From Desulfobulbaceae bacterium (GTDB lineage: Bacteria > Desulfobacterota > Desulfobulbia > Desulfobulbales > SURF-16), in the NCBI GenBank assembly GCA_024763495.1, contig JANTFJ010000143.1, positions 1 through 6,644 of the forward strand: a stretch of 6,644 nt of DNA, in the 5' to 3' direction. Below, in pieces: positions 1 to 6,152 of the stretch (position 1 is its first letter; each line of letters starts with the position of its first letter). The position numbers and the translations under genes are program-made. Below the pieces are notes generated by a model, which was not told the DNA's origin, did not search any database, and saw only the letters and a list, made by a program, of their open reading frames with translations.

Positions 1-207
1 GCAGTGCTACGTTGAGGATTTTGTCAGTGAAGAGCGATCAAAGATATGTTGCAGTTGCGCCTCAAAATGTGAAGTTATTTCTGATCGTGCCCTAAGGCAC
101 TGGTAAACGCTTACAGGACTGAAGGTTATCGTAAATTTGGTGCCCTGGTGAACGGTTACGTAATCTCCGGTATGGTTATTGAAATCAAAAATAAACCAGA
201 ACAATCC
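1..207. other. Upstream region of the exosortase gene, no confident gene
   Basis: No gene can be supported here. Two + strand frames are open from the window edge, one ending at the TAA at 93-95 and one at the TAA at 104-106. Either could be the last 30 or so codons of a gene that starts outside the window, but neither tail is recognisable. The minus-strand reading frame across 7-237 has no family resemblance and runs into the exosortase gene, so it is treated as chance. The region holds an imperfect repeat (87-159) and two alternative in-frame starts for the exosortase (GTG 148, ATG 172). No convincing promoter was seen. Confidence 0.4.
87..159. repeat. Imperfect direct repeat with small hairpin
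   Basis: CTGGTAAACGCTTAC (100-114) and CTGGTGAACGGTTAC (145-159) match at 13 of 15 positions, and each is preceded by GTGCCCT (87-93 and 140-146). The first copy also forms a short hairpin, GTGCC-CTAA-GGCAC (87-100). It could be the decayed remains of a dispersed repeat or a regulatory site ahead of the exosortase gene. Nothing in the sequence decides between these. Confidence 0.4.
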
Positions 208-1083
208 ATGAATTCTCTCATTCCCCGAAAAATACAATGGTTGATCCTTTTGGCGCTGTTGGCAACTCTATACCGTGACGTGTTGCTGAATTGGGGGATT
301 GATCTCTGGAATGACGACAACTACTCCCACGGTATGTTGATCCCCTTTATCTCTCTTTATTTTATCCGAAGCCGCCTGGATGAACTCAAACAGGCTTTGT
401 CCAGGCCAAATTTCCTGGGTCTCGTTGTTGTCTTAAGCGGATTGGCTCTGTTTATTCTCGGCAACATCGGCGGCGAAATATTTTCAAAACGTATTTCTCT
501 GATCCTGGTTATTTACGGACTTATTCTTTTTCTGGAGGGAAAAGAAGTTGCCGCGATATTACGTTTTCCGGTAGGTATTTTGTTCTTTGCGGTTCCGTTA
601 CCCTATATTCTTTACAATGCGATAGCTTTTCCCTTGAAATTAATCGCTACTCGTTTTGCTGTTCTATTGCTGAATATTTACGGTATGCCGGTCTTTCATG
701 AAGGCAATATCATCCATCTGCCCCACAGCACCCTGGAAGTAGTTGACGCCTGTAGCGGCATCCGGTCACTTATGACCTTGATCACCCTGGCCTTTTTTCT
801 GGCCTGCATGATGCACAAAAATTTTTTTCGCCGCCTGCTTGTTGTGTTGCTGGCTATTCCGGTGGCAGTGCTGGTTAATGCCTTCAGAGTCGCCCTGAAT
901 GGCGTTATGACAAAATACTATCCTGATTTCATTAATGGTTTCTGGCATGAATTTTCCGGCTGGCTGCTTTTTATTACTTCTTTTATTTTGTTGTGGCTGC
1001 TCTCCTATCTTTTAAAGGAGAGAAAAAAAGATAACTGTGGAAAGGGATATCCACTTGACTCGCCTAAGCAATATACATGGTAG
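208..1083 (+). CDS. xrt: Exosortase (EpsH/Xrt family membrane transpeptidase)
   Basis: Exosortases are polytopic inner-membrane cysteine enzymes that process proteins carrying a C-terminal PEP-CTERM-like sorting signal, usually linked to exopolysaccharide production. With the start at ATG 208 the protein has 291 residues, a normal family length, with hydrophobic segments throughout. The family signatures are visible: the N-terminal DDNYSHG motif, catalytic Cys182 in VVDACSGIRSL, Arg227 in NAFRVA and His247 in FWHEFSGW. The VPLP segment and general style resemble exosortases of Desulfobacterota (XrtD-like), but the subtype cannot be fixed by eye. In-frame starts at ATG 172 and GTG 148 are also possible, and none has a clear ribosome-binding site; 208 was chosen because it sits just before the first membrane segment. 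The last 15 or so residues (after LLKERKK) and the TAG stop come from an inserted element, so the native C-terminus has been replaced. EpsI and a deacetylase follow on the same strand. Confidence 0.93.
   Translation: MNSLIPRKIQWLILLALLATLYRDVLLNWGIDLWNDDNYSHGMLIPFISLYFIRSRLDELKQALSRPNFLGLVVVLSGLALFILGNIGGEIFSKRISLILVIYGLILFLEGKEVAAILRFPVGILFFAVPLPYILYNAIAFPLKLIATRFAVLLLNIYGMPVFHEGNIIHLPHSTLEVVDACSGIRSLMTLITLAFFLACMMHKNFFRRLLVVLLAIPVAVLVNAFRVALNGVMTKYYPDFINGFWHEFSGWLLFITSFILLWLLSYLLKERKKDNCGKGYPLDSPKQYTW
1005..1043 (+). repeat. Left copy of duplicated xrt-epsI junction
   Basis: This 39-base stretch at the end of the exosortase gene is repeated at 1225-1260. It includes the AAAGGAG that serves as the epsI ribosome-binding site in the other copy. 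The copies differ by a 3-base indel in the A-rich run and one C/T change (CTGTGGAAA versus TTGTGGAAA). The indel keeps the exosortase reading frame. In this copy the sequence is read as exosortase codons only. Confidence 0.9.
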
Positions 1084-1218
1084 GTTTGGTTAAGTCGACG
1101 CACTGCGATAAATTTTGTTAGGTTCGCTAATTTTCGAGATATCTCCATATGTTGAGGTATTCCGAAACCAGGCAAACCTAACAAAAGCAGTGCATGTTAA
1201 CCGCTTAACCCAACCTAC
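1080..1218. mobile_element. Nested palindromic REP/MITE-like element
   Basis: The ends are inverted repeats: GTAGGTTTGGTTAAG (1080-1094) against CTTAACCCAACCTAC (1204-1218), with 14 of 15 positions pairing. Inside them are two further perfect pairs: GCACTGC (1100-1106) with GCAGTGC (1187-1193), and TTTTGTTAGGTT (1113-1124) with AACCTAACAAAA (1175-1186). The whole 139 bases can fold into one long interrupted hairpin or cruciform. No protein is encoded. The GTAGGTT(T/G)GGTTAAG end resembles palindromic repeats dispersed in many bacterial genomes; this is recollection, not a search. The first bases of the element supply the TAG stop of the exosortase gene. It lies in the middle of the inserted stretch between the two junction copies. 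Confidence 0.75.
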
Positions 1219-1224
1219 AATAGA

Positions 1225-1260
1225 CTATCTTTTAAAGGAGAGAAAAAATAATTGTGGAAA
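1225..1260 (+). repeat. Right copy of duplicated xrt-epsI junction
   Basis: This is the second copy of the junction sequence found at 1005-1043, here 36 bases. Read in the old exosortase frame it continues into an aca-tga stop whose TGA (1265-1267) overlaps the ATG at 1264-1266. This implies that the exosortase and epsI genes originally overlapped in an ATGA arrangement. The copy now carries the ribosome-binding site and the first codons of epsI. Confidence 0.88.
1234..1240 (+). promoter_or_regulatory. Ribosome-binding site of epsI (AAAGGAG)
   Basis: AAAGGAG is a strong Shine-Dalgarno sequence. It lies 11 bases before TTG 1252 and 23 bases before ATG 1264, which favours the TTG start by spacing. 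The same heptamer at 1014-1020 is buried in the exosortase coding sequence. Confidence 0.65.
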
Positions 1261-1896
1261 AACATGAAACATTTTATTGTTGCTGTTATTCTTCTTATAA
1301 TTACAGGCATATATGTCAACTTTCTCGGCACTGTCCACCAAATTTCACCCCTGCGACCGATCAGTGATTTTCCCAACCAGCTGGGATCTTTTACTCGCGT
1401 TGGAGAAGACCAGACATTCAGTGATGATGTTATGGCCAGTCTCGGGGTAGATCATTACATTATGCGGCAATACCGGGATAAGAATGGCTATCAACTTGGT
1501 CTTTATATCGGCTTTTATGAGTCGCAGACAGAGGGACAGATAATTCATTCGCCCAAGCATTGTATGCCTGGTAGTGGCTGGAATACCCTGGAATCAAAAG
1601 AAATTACCATTACAGTACCCGACTCTCCATATCCCAAAGTTAAAATTAACGAAATGGTTCTACAGAAAGATGTGGAAAAACAGCTGGTTTTTTACTGGTA
1701 TCATGGTCGGGGAAGAGTAGTTGCCAATGAGTACCTGGATCGATTTTATATGATTGTTGACTCTCTGATAAAAAAACGATCAGATGGCGCTTTAATTCGT
1801 ATTACCGGGTCTGGCGATGATTTGAATAGAGATGAAAAAAAGCAGCGCCAGTTTGCCCAGGCAATATTGAAAAATATTGATGCTTATTTGCCATAG
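1252..1896 (+). CDS. epsI: EpsI family protein (DUF3485), exosortase-associated
   Basis: EpsI proteins accompany exosortases, either as a C-terminal fusion or, as here, as a separate gene. They are secreted or membrane-anchored; their exact biochemical role is unknown. The 214-residue product has one N-terminal membrane segment or uncleaved signal (about residues 7-26) and then a soluble domain. The family motif HSPKHCMPGSGW is at residues 99-110, with LVFYWYHGRGR (145-155) further on. Length is typical for stand-alone EpsI. The start is uncertain. TTG 1252 has a good AAAGGAG at 11 bases. ATG 1264 fits an ancestral ATGA overlap with the exosortase stop and would give a 210-residue protein. 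The gene was separated from the exosortase gene by the element at 1080-1218 and is probably still co-transcribed with it through a long intercistronic hairpin. Confidence 0.92.
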   Translation: MWKNMKHFIVAVILLIITGIYVNFLGTVHQISPLRPISDFPNQLGSFTRVGEDQTFSDDVMASLGVDHYIMRQYRDKNGYQLGLYIGFYESQTEGQIIHSPKHCMPGSGWNTLESKEITITVPDSPYPKVKINEMVLQKDVEKQLVFYWYHGRGRVVANEYLDRFYMIVDSLIKKRSDGALIRITGSGDDLNRDEKKQRQFAQAILKNIDAYLP

Positions 1897-1945
1897 TGCT
1901 CACTCAAAAAATAAAGAAAATAATAGTTATACTTCCGGCATCAAT

Positions 1946-2713
1946 ATGAATCCAAGGCAAGAAACCAACAACATAACAAACTATTTAACCATTGATGTTG
2001 AAGACTATTTCCAGGTCGCCGCCTTTGAAGATATTATCCAGCCGAGCAGCTGGAATTCTCTGGAATTCCGGGTGGAAAGTAACACCGACCGTATTCTTGA
2101 CATTTTGGCCCAACGCCAGGTTAAAGCTACTTTCTTTGTCGTTGGCTGGGTTGCCGACAAATGCCCGGCACTGGTAAAAAAAATCGCCTCATCCGGCCAT
2201 GAAGTAGGCTGCCACAGCTACTGGCATAGAAAAATTTACGATCTTACCCCGGAACAATTCAGGGCAGACACTCTGCAGGCAAAAGACGTTCTCGAGAATA
2301 TTCTCGGTAGAAAAATAAATGGCTATCGGGCGCCAAGTTATTCCATTACAAAAAAATCTTTGTGGGCCCTTGATATACTTGAAGAACTGGGCTTTACCTA
2401 CGATTCCAGCATCTTCCCCATCTATCATGATAATTACGGTATTCCCGATGCCCCACGTTTTGAATATAAATTATCGAACCATGATATGATTGAATACCCG
2501 ATTTCCACCTCGCTTATCCTGGATCGGAAAATCCCTGTTGCCGGAGGTGGCTATTTCCGTCTTTTCCCCTATTGGTTCACCAAAATAGCTTTAAATAGAA
2601 TTAACAATAGAGAACACCAGCCATTTATCTTCTATCTTCATCCTTGGGAAGTTGATCCAGGGCAACAACAGACTCATATATGCCGAATTACGAAGAGATC
2701 ACAAATCTATTAG
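1946..2713 (+). CDS. Exosortase-locus polysaccharide deacetylase, 3'-truncated
   Basis: This is a NodB-type carbohydrate esterase of the PEP-CTERM/exosortase-locus subfamily (deacetylase plus DUF3473), expected to N-deacetylate the exopolysaccharide made by the locus. Numbered from ATG 1946 (255 residues), visible motifs are TIDVEDYF (15-22), the metal-binding HSYWH (90-94), YRAPSYS (127-133), GGGYFRLFPYW (200-210) and LHPWEVDPGQ (231-240). Family members continue for some 40-50 more residues after HPWE-DPGQ. Here the frame runs into 15 unrelated residues and stops, overlapping the next gene, so the 3' end has been replaced at about 2660-2680. The catalytic core is intact, but loss of the DUF3473 tail may destabilise the enzyme. 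A longer TTG 1877 start would overlap epsI and adds residues unlike the family. ATG 1946 puts the first motif at a normal distance but has no clear ribosome-binding site. Confidence 0.85.
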   Translation: MNPRQETNNITNYLTIDVEDYFQVAAFEDIIQPSSWNSLEFRVESNTDRILDILAQRQVKATFFVVGWVADKCPALVKKIASSGHEVGCHSYWHRKIYDLTPEQFRADTLQAKDVLENILGRKINGYRAPSYSITKKSLWALDILEELGFTYDSSIFPIYHDNYGIPDAPRFEYKLSNHDMIEYPISTSLILDRKIPVAGGGYFRLFPYWFTKIALNRINNREHQPFIFYLHPWEVDPGQQQTHICRITKRSQIY

Positions 2714-3075
2714 AAAAATTAGATGTTATAAACGAAAATTTCCAGCGATTAAAGAAGCAAGAAAGCGATCTTTCTATTAAACTAATTGCGGTAATTTATA
2801 AAAAAATAAAACCAGTCTATTACACATGGCGGCCCAAGATTAATGAACAAGCGTTTTGTGTAGATTTCCTCGAACGAACTTATTTTCGTGTTAAGGTGAT
2901 AAGTATTGATGGCTATTATGTCCGACTACAAGGTATTTCATCGAATAACACAGCATATTACAACGCACAACTAGACGATTCTCTTGAAGAAATCGAAATA
3001 CCGGTGTTTATTATACCACATGCATTATTTAATGAAATGGATGCAGAGTTTACGTTAAAAGAAATTTACTGTTAA
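2680..3075 (+). CDS. Hypothetical AT-rich orphan protein, 131 aa
   Basis: No family is recognised. The predicted product is 131 residues, soluble, without signal peptide or membrane segment. The first 45 or so residues are rich in Leu, Glu, Lys and Asn in a pattern that could form a helix or short coiled coil; the rest alternates in a way that suggests beta strands (YFRVKVISIDGYYVRLQG, 67-84). It ends in Tyr-Cys. The DNA is visibly richer in A and T than the genes on either side, which suggests foreign origin. The start overlaps the last 34 bases of the truncated deacetylase and has no good ribosome-binding site; its frame is open only from 2656, so the true N-terminus may have been lost at the junction. 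It ends 34 bases before the AAA-ATPase gene, so the two may be co-transcribed. It could also be a fragment. Confidence 0.6.
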   Translation: MPNYEEITNLLEKLDVINENFQRLKKQESDLSIKLIAVIYKKIKPVYYTWRPKINEQAFCVDFLERTYFRVKVISIDGYYVRLQGISSNNTAYYNAQLDDSLEEIEIPVFIIPHALFNEMDAEFTLKEIYC

Positions 3076-3109
3076 CTGAAATAATCAAAATCAAACAACC
3101 AAACCATCC

Positions 3110-4903
3110 ATGAAATTCCCTTACGGCAACAGTGATTTTTACACAATAAGAAAACGCAATCTTTTTTTCCAGGATAACACTAAACACATCCTGACGATGG
3201 AAGAAATGGGAGACTACCTCCTCTTTCTGCGCCCCCGGCGCTTCGGCAAGTCCCTCTGGCTGTCCATCCTGATGAATTATTACGATCTGCGCCGTAAAGA
3301 TGATTTTGACATGCTTTTCGGGAATTTGGATATTGATCGTAATCCTACGGAGAACCGTAACCGCTATTTTGTCATGCGCTGGGATTTTTCTTCTGTGCGC
3401 ACTTCGGGTGACAGTGAACAGATAACAAAATCACTGTTTTCTCATATTAACAGTGTTATTAATGGCTTTATGCTGGATTATGAAGAGTACCTGCCACAAG
3501 GCCGAAGCATTTCGTTTAATGATGACGCTATAAGAACATTTGCCAACCTTTTGGCTCTGACCCGCAACACCGGCCACCCCTTTTATCTATTCATCGATGA
3601 ATACGACAATTTCACCCACCGGGTGCTGGCCGGTAGTGGTGAAACGGATTATAAAACCCTGGTCGGCAGTGAGGGACTGCTGAAATACATCTTCACGGAT
3701 CTTAAATCCTGCACATCAGGCCAGGGACTGGAACGAATATTTGCCACCGGTGTTACTCCGGTGGTGATGAGCGATATCTCCAGCGGCGCAAATATACTGG
3801 CCAACATCTCCCTTGATGCCGATGTTGCAGACCTCTGCGGCTTTACCGGTCAAGACGTTAACAATATTATCAAAACTATTTGTAAAGAATGCGGCCACAG
3901 TGAAGGTATAGGCAGGGAGGCCATGGCAGTCATGCAAACCTGGTATAATGGCTACCGCTTCAATATCGCCCAGCCGGAAAAGGTGTATAATCCAACACTC
4001 TGTCTCTATTTTCTCAAAACATTTCAACGCCGGTGTGAATATCCGGATGACATGCTTGATGCCAATCTCGCCCCTGACGAGGATAAACTTGAATATCTGT
4101 TGACTGTACCCGGTGGCAAAAATTTACTGTGGCAGCTGATTGAGGAAAAACAAATTACACTCTCCCGCATAGAAAACAAATTTGGTCTGAAGGCCATGCT
4201 CTCATCAGCCACCAAAGACAGCCGCTTTCTGGCCTCATTTCTTTGGTACAGCGGGGTTGTCAGTCTGGCCGACGATTCAATCAAAAACAAACTGCAACTG
4301 ACCGTACCCAATCTGGTTATCAAACGGCTCTATGCCGAGCAGGCCCAGCTGGAACTGCTGCCGGAACCACAACATCGCGACCAGGTAGGCGAATTCACCC
4401 AGCTTCTCTTTGAAAAAGCCGACTTCGCCCCTATAGCCAAATTCATCGAAGACACCCTCTTCCCCATCTTCAGCAACCGAGACCTGATTAACACCACCGA
4501 AACCACCATTAAAGCCATTTTCGCCACCACCCTTTTTAATGATGCCCTCTATATCATGGAATCGGAACGGGAATACCGCAAAGGCTATCCCGATCTGGTC
4601 ATGGTGGTACGCCCGGACATCAGGCCGGTGCAGGATATTATCGATATTGTCATTGAATTCAAATACCTGAAACTGGCTGATATCGGCAAAAGCCATAACG
4701 AACTGGCTGATATGGATGAAGCTGAGCTGCTCAAACTGCCAAAGGTAGCCAAGCAACTAAAGCAAGGTACATATCAGGTAAAACGATACGCCGAAACCCT
4801 CAAGCCGGAACTAAAAATATTGGCTCCCAACTTTAATCCGCATTTATGGGTGGTAGTTGCCCTGGGCTTTTCCCGCCTTGTCTGGCGCAAGGTGGAGAAT
4901 TAA
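3110..4903 (+). CDS. AAA-ATPase-like protein with C-terminal PDDEXK nuclease domain (DUF1703)
   Basis: The protein belongs to the family with an N-terminal AAA-ATPase-like domain and a C-terminal PDDEXK_9 (DUF1703) nuclease-like domain, common in Bacteroidota, Chlorobi and Desulfobacterota and of unproven role; defence or mobile-element links are often suspected. It starts with the family's usual MKFPYGxSDF. RPRRFGKS (41-48) is the Walker A region, FYLFIDEYDNF (158-168) Walker B, TGVTPVVMSDISSG (213-226) a likely sensor region, and WYNGYRF (278-284) a family motif. The nuclease core is GYPD (492-495, Asp495) followed by IEFK (515-518, Glu516 and Lys518), with a conserved-looking QVKRY (556-560). 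The length of 597 residues is normal and no lesion is seen. Start ATG 3110 matches the family N-terminus, although no Shine-Dalgarno is evident. It follows the orphan gene by 34 bases. Confidence 0.92.
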   Translation: MKFPYGNSDFYTIRKRNLFFQDNTKHILTMEEMGDYLLFLRPRRFGKSLWLSILMNYYDLRRKDDFDMLFGNLDIDRNPTENRNRYFVMRWDFSSVRTSGDSEQITKSLFSHINSVINGFMLDYEEYLPQGRSISFNDDAIRTFANLLALTRNTGHPFYLFIDEYDNFTHRVLAGSGETDYKTLVGSEGLLKYIFTDLKSCTSGQGLERIFATGVTPVVMSDISSGANILANISLDADVADLCGFTGQDVNNIIKTICKECGHSEGIGREAMAVMQTWYNGYRFNIAQPEKVYNPTLCLYFLKTFQRRCEYPDDMLDANLAPDEDKLEYLLTVPGGKNLLWQLIEEKQITLSRIENKFGLKAMLSSATKDSRFLASFLWYSGVVSLADDSIKNKLQLTVPNLVIKRLYAEQAQLELLPEPQHRDQVGEFTQLLFEKADFAPIAKFIEDTLFPIFSNRDLINTTETTIKAIFATTLFNDALYIMESEREYRKGYPDLVMVVRPDIRPVQDIIDIVIEFKYLKLADIGKSHNELADMDEAELLKLPKVAKQLKQGTYQVKRYAETLKPELKILAPNFNPHLWVVVALGFSRLVWRKVEN

Positions 4904-5208
4904 ACAAAAAACGTACACTTTTCTGTTGCTCACCTTTTAAATTCCCACTTGCCCTAAATCTTTCTGCCTATTAAAGTTAAAACAACTTATTATGAAAGTA
5001 CACTTCGAACATAGTTAGTTCACGGCCCGGAACCTTCATTCTTCGTTGTGACCTTTTCGGGTCATGAAAATTATTCTGCGCATATAAAAACCTACGGAAC
5101 AGGGGCTTCAGCCCCTGCATAAACGTGGCAGCAGTGAAACGGAGAATTGCATGAAATAAAGCCCCTGTTCCTGGAAATCTTGATAAACTAACATGCCGAT
5201 GCAATACA
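4904..5208. other. 305-base intergenic region
   Basis: No gene is supported. It contains the inverted-repeat element at 5096-5171 and GTACACTT twice (4912-4919 and 4998-5005). A minus-strand frame across 4977-5360 runs into the nucleotidyltransferase gene and has no family resemblance. The promoter of the toxin-antitoxin pair should lie here, but no convincing -35/-10 pair could be chosen. No clear factor-independent terminator follows the ATPase gene. Confidence 0.5.
5096..5171. repeat. 76-bp element with 13-bp perfect terminal inverted repeats
   Basis: GGAACAGGGGCTT (5096-5108) and AAGCCCCTGTTCC (5159-5171) are exact inverted copies. The left end also forms its own tight hairpin, CAGGGGC-TTCA-GCCCCTG (5100-5117), so the GCCCCTG half can pair with either of two partners. 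This layout fits a REP/MITE-like non-coding repeat, of the kind mobilised by Y1 (RAYT) transposases, or a structured RNA. It lies 37 bases before the nucleotidyltransferase start and could affect its expression. No transposase is in the window. Confidence 0.7.
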
Positions 5209-5640
5209 ATGAATCCACAACTCAACAAACTTCCCAAAATCCTGGGCAAATTCCCCGAAATTAAGGCCGCGTATATTTTTGGGTCAGTGGCAACCGGCAA
5301 AGCAAGAAAGGATAGCGATCTTGACTTGGGAATAATCCCCCGTTCAGCCGACATACACAAACAACGCCTGGATATTCTCTATGAATTGACTAAGGCAGGA
5401 TTCGATAATGTCGACCTGGTTTTTCTGGATACGGATGATATCGTTTTGAAATATGAAGTTATTCGCCCCAACAAACTCGTCTATCAAGCTGCCGATTTTG
5501 ACCGAGGGGCAACATATTCGTTGATCGTGCGTCAGTATCTTGATTTTCTCCCCTATCTTAAAACACAGCGCCAGGCTTATAAAAGGAAGATACTCTATGG
5601 TAAGACAGGAAGTTATCAGCAAACGCCTCAGAAAACTTGA
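5209..5640 (+). CDS. mntA: MNT-domain nucleotidyltransferase, MntA-type antitoxin
   Basis: This is a minimal nucleotidyltransferase of the DNA polymerase beta superfamily. In characterised MntA-HepT systems the protein neutralises the HEPN RNase by transferring AMP groups to a tyrosine near its active site. The 143-residue product shows the signature FGSVATGKARKDSDLDLGI, with Gly25-Ser26, Asp37 and Asp39, and a likely third acidic residue, Asp69, in NVDLVFLD. The C-terminal 15 or so residues are read across the start of the HEPN gene, giving a 44-base overlap and strong translational coupling. ATG 5209 is the only start that keeps the normal N-terminal length; ATG 5193 is in another frame. 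No clear Shine-Dalgarno precedes it. Confidence 0.9.
   Translation: MNPQLNKLPKILGKFPEIKAAYIFGSVATGKARKDSDLDLGIIPRSADIHKQRLDILYELTKAGFDNVDLVFLDTDDIVLKYEVIRPNKLVYQAADFDRGATYSLIVRQYLDFLPYLKTQRQAYKRKILYGKTGSYQQTPQKT
5583..5589 (+). promoter_or_regulatory. Ribosome-binding site of the HEPN toxin gene (AAGGAAG)
   Basis: AAGGAAG lies 7 bases before ATG 5597, inside the nucleotidyltransferase coding sequence. It decides the HEPN start in favour of ATG 5597 over an upstream in-frame ATG at 5540. Confidence 0.7.
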
Positions 5641-6010
5641 CGAATACCTGGCAATATTATCCAAACTTCGCCGCTACTCTTTTGCCGAGTTTATTGATGA
5701 TCCAGAGCATTATGGATGCGCGGAACGTTTTCTGCAATTATCCCTGGAAGCAATTGCAGATATCGGCAACCATATTATTTCCGACCTTGAGCTTGGCGAG
5801 GTCAGCTGGCACCGGGATATCCCGGCAATTTTGGAAAAGAATGGATATATCTCCCGGCAAATGGAGGAAAAATGGATCCGCATGATTGGTTTCAGAAATA
5901 TTCTGGTTCATGATTATCTCGACATTGATCGTCGTGCGGTTTTCGATGTGCTGCAGAACAATCTCGAAGATTTTGAGGAAATAAAAAAGTCCTTCGCGAA
6001 TTTTTTGTAA
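5597..6010 (+). CDS. hepT: HEPN-domain RNase toxin, HepT-type (DUF86)
   Basis: HepT toxins are all-helical HEPN ribonucleases whose RX4HXY motif forms the active site at a dimer interface; the Tyr is the residue AMPylated by the partner MntA. The 137-residue product from ATG 5597 has this motif intact as RNILVHDY (Arg100, His105, Tyr107), preceded by the usual MIGFRN context. Upstream helices contain the family-like YGCAERFLQLSLEAIADIGNH segment (39-59, quoted only in part in databases). Length is typical. It directly follows, and overlaps by 44 bases, the MntA-type gene, as expected for a toxin-antitoxin operon. With every catalytic residue present in both genes, the pair looks functional. 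The longer start at 5540 would add 19 residues with no family match. Confidence 0.92.
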   Translation: MVRQEVISKRLRKLDEYLAILSKLRRYSFAEFIDDPEHYGCAERFLQLSLEAIADIGNHIISDLELGEVSWHRDIPAILEKNGYISRQMEEKWIRMIGFRNILVHDYLDIDRRAVFDVLQNNLEDFEEIKKSFANFL

Positions 6011-6054
6011 TTTCCACAGAATCGGCATAAGCATTGATTCATCATCTGTGAAAT
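6010..6054. repeat. Imperfect inverted repeat after hepT
   Basis: ATTTCCACAGA (6010-6020) pairs with TCTGTGAAAT (6045-6054) apart from one unpaired C. It begins at the last base of the hepT stop codon. There is no T run after it, so it is a weak terminator candidate at best and may only protect the transcript end. Confidence 0.3.
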
Positions 6055-6152
6055 AAGATTAAATGCGCAAAATTCGACAAAAAAGTTGCAAACTTGCTGA
6101 CCGGCTTTTAACTTTAGGCTGGGATATCCTGCTGAAAGATAAAATCTTGCGG

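Noticed and set aside
7..237. Minus-strand reading frame of 76 codons at the left end
   Set aside because: No family resemblance or ribosome-binding site, and it runs into the exosortase coding start.
1080..1218. CRISPR array or tRNA-like structure
   Set aside because: The repeats are nested inverted pairs, not regularly spaced direct repeats, and no cloverleaf or anticodon arm is present.
1877..1945. Longer deacetylase start at TTG 1877
   Set aside because: It would overlap the end of epsI and add 23 residues with no match to the family; ATG 1946 puts the TIDVEDYF motif at the normal position.
4277..4756. Minus-strand reading frame of 159 codons inside the ATPase-nuclease gene
   Set aside because: It is antisense to a region with clear PDDEXK motifs; its composition (many Phe, Gly, Gln) is what the complement of the real codons gives.
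5540..5596. Upstream in-frame start of the HEPN gene
   Set aside because: ATG 5597 has AAGGAAG at 7 bases and matches the usual HepT N-terminus; the extra 19 residues overlap mntA in another frame.
6011..6152. Possible hidden small gene or ATPase remnant between hepT and the palindrome
   Set aside because: All + strand frames are interrupted by stops, and none of the short translations resembles the missing ATPase domain.
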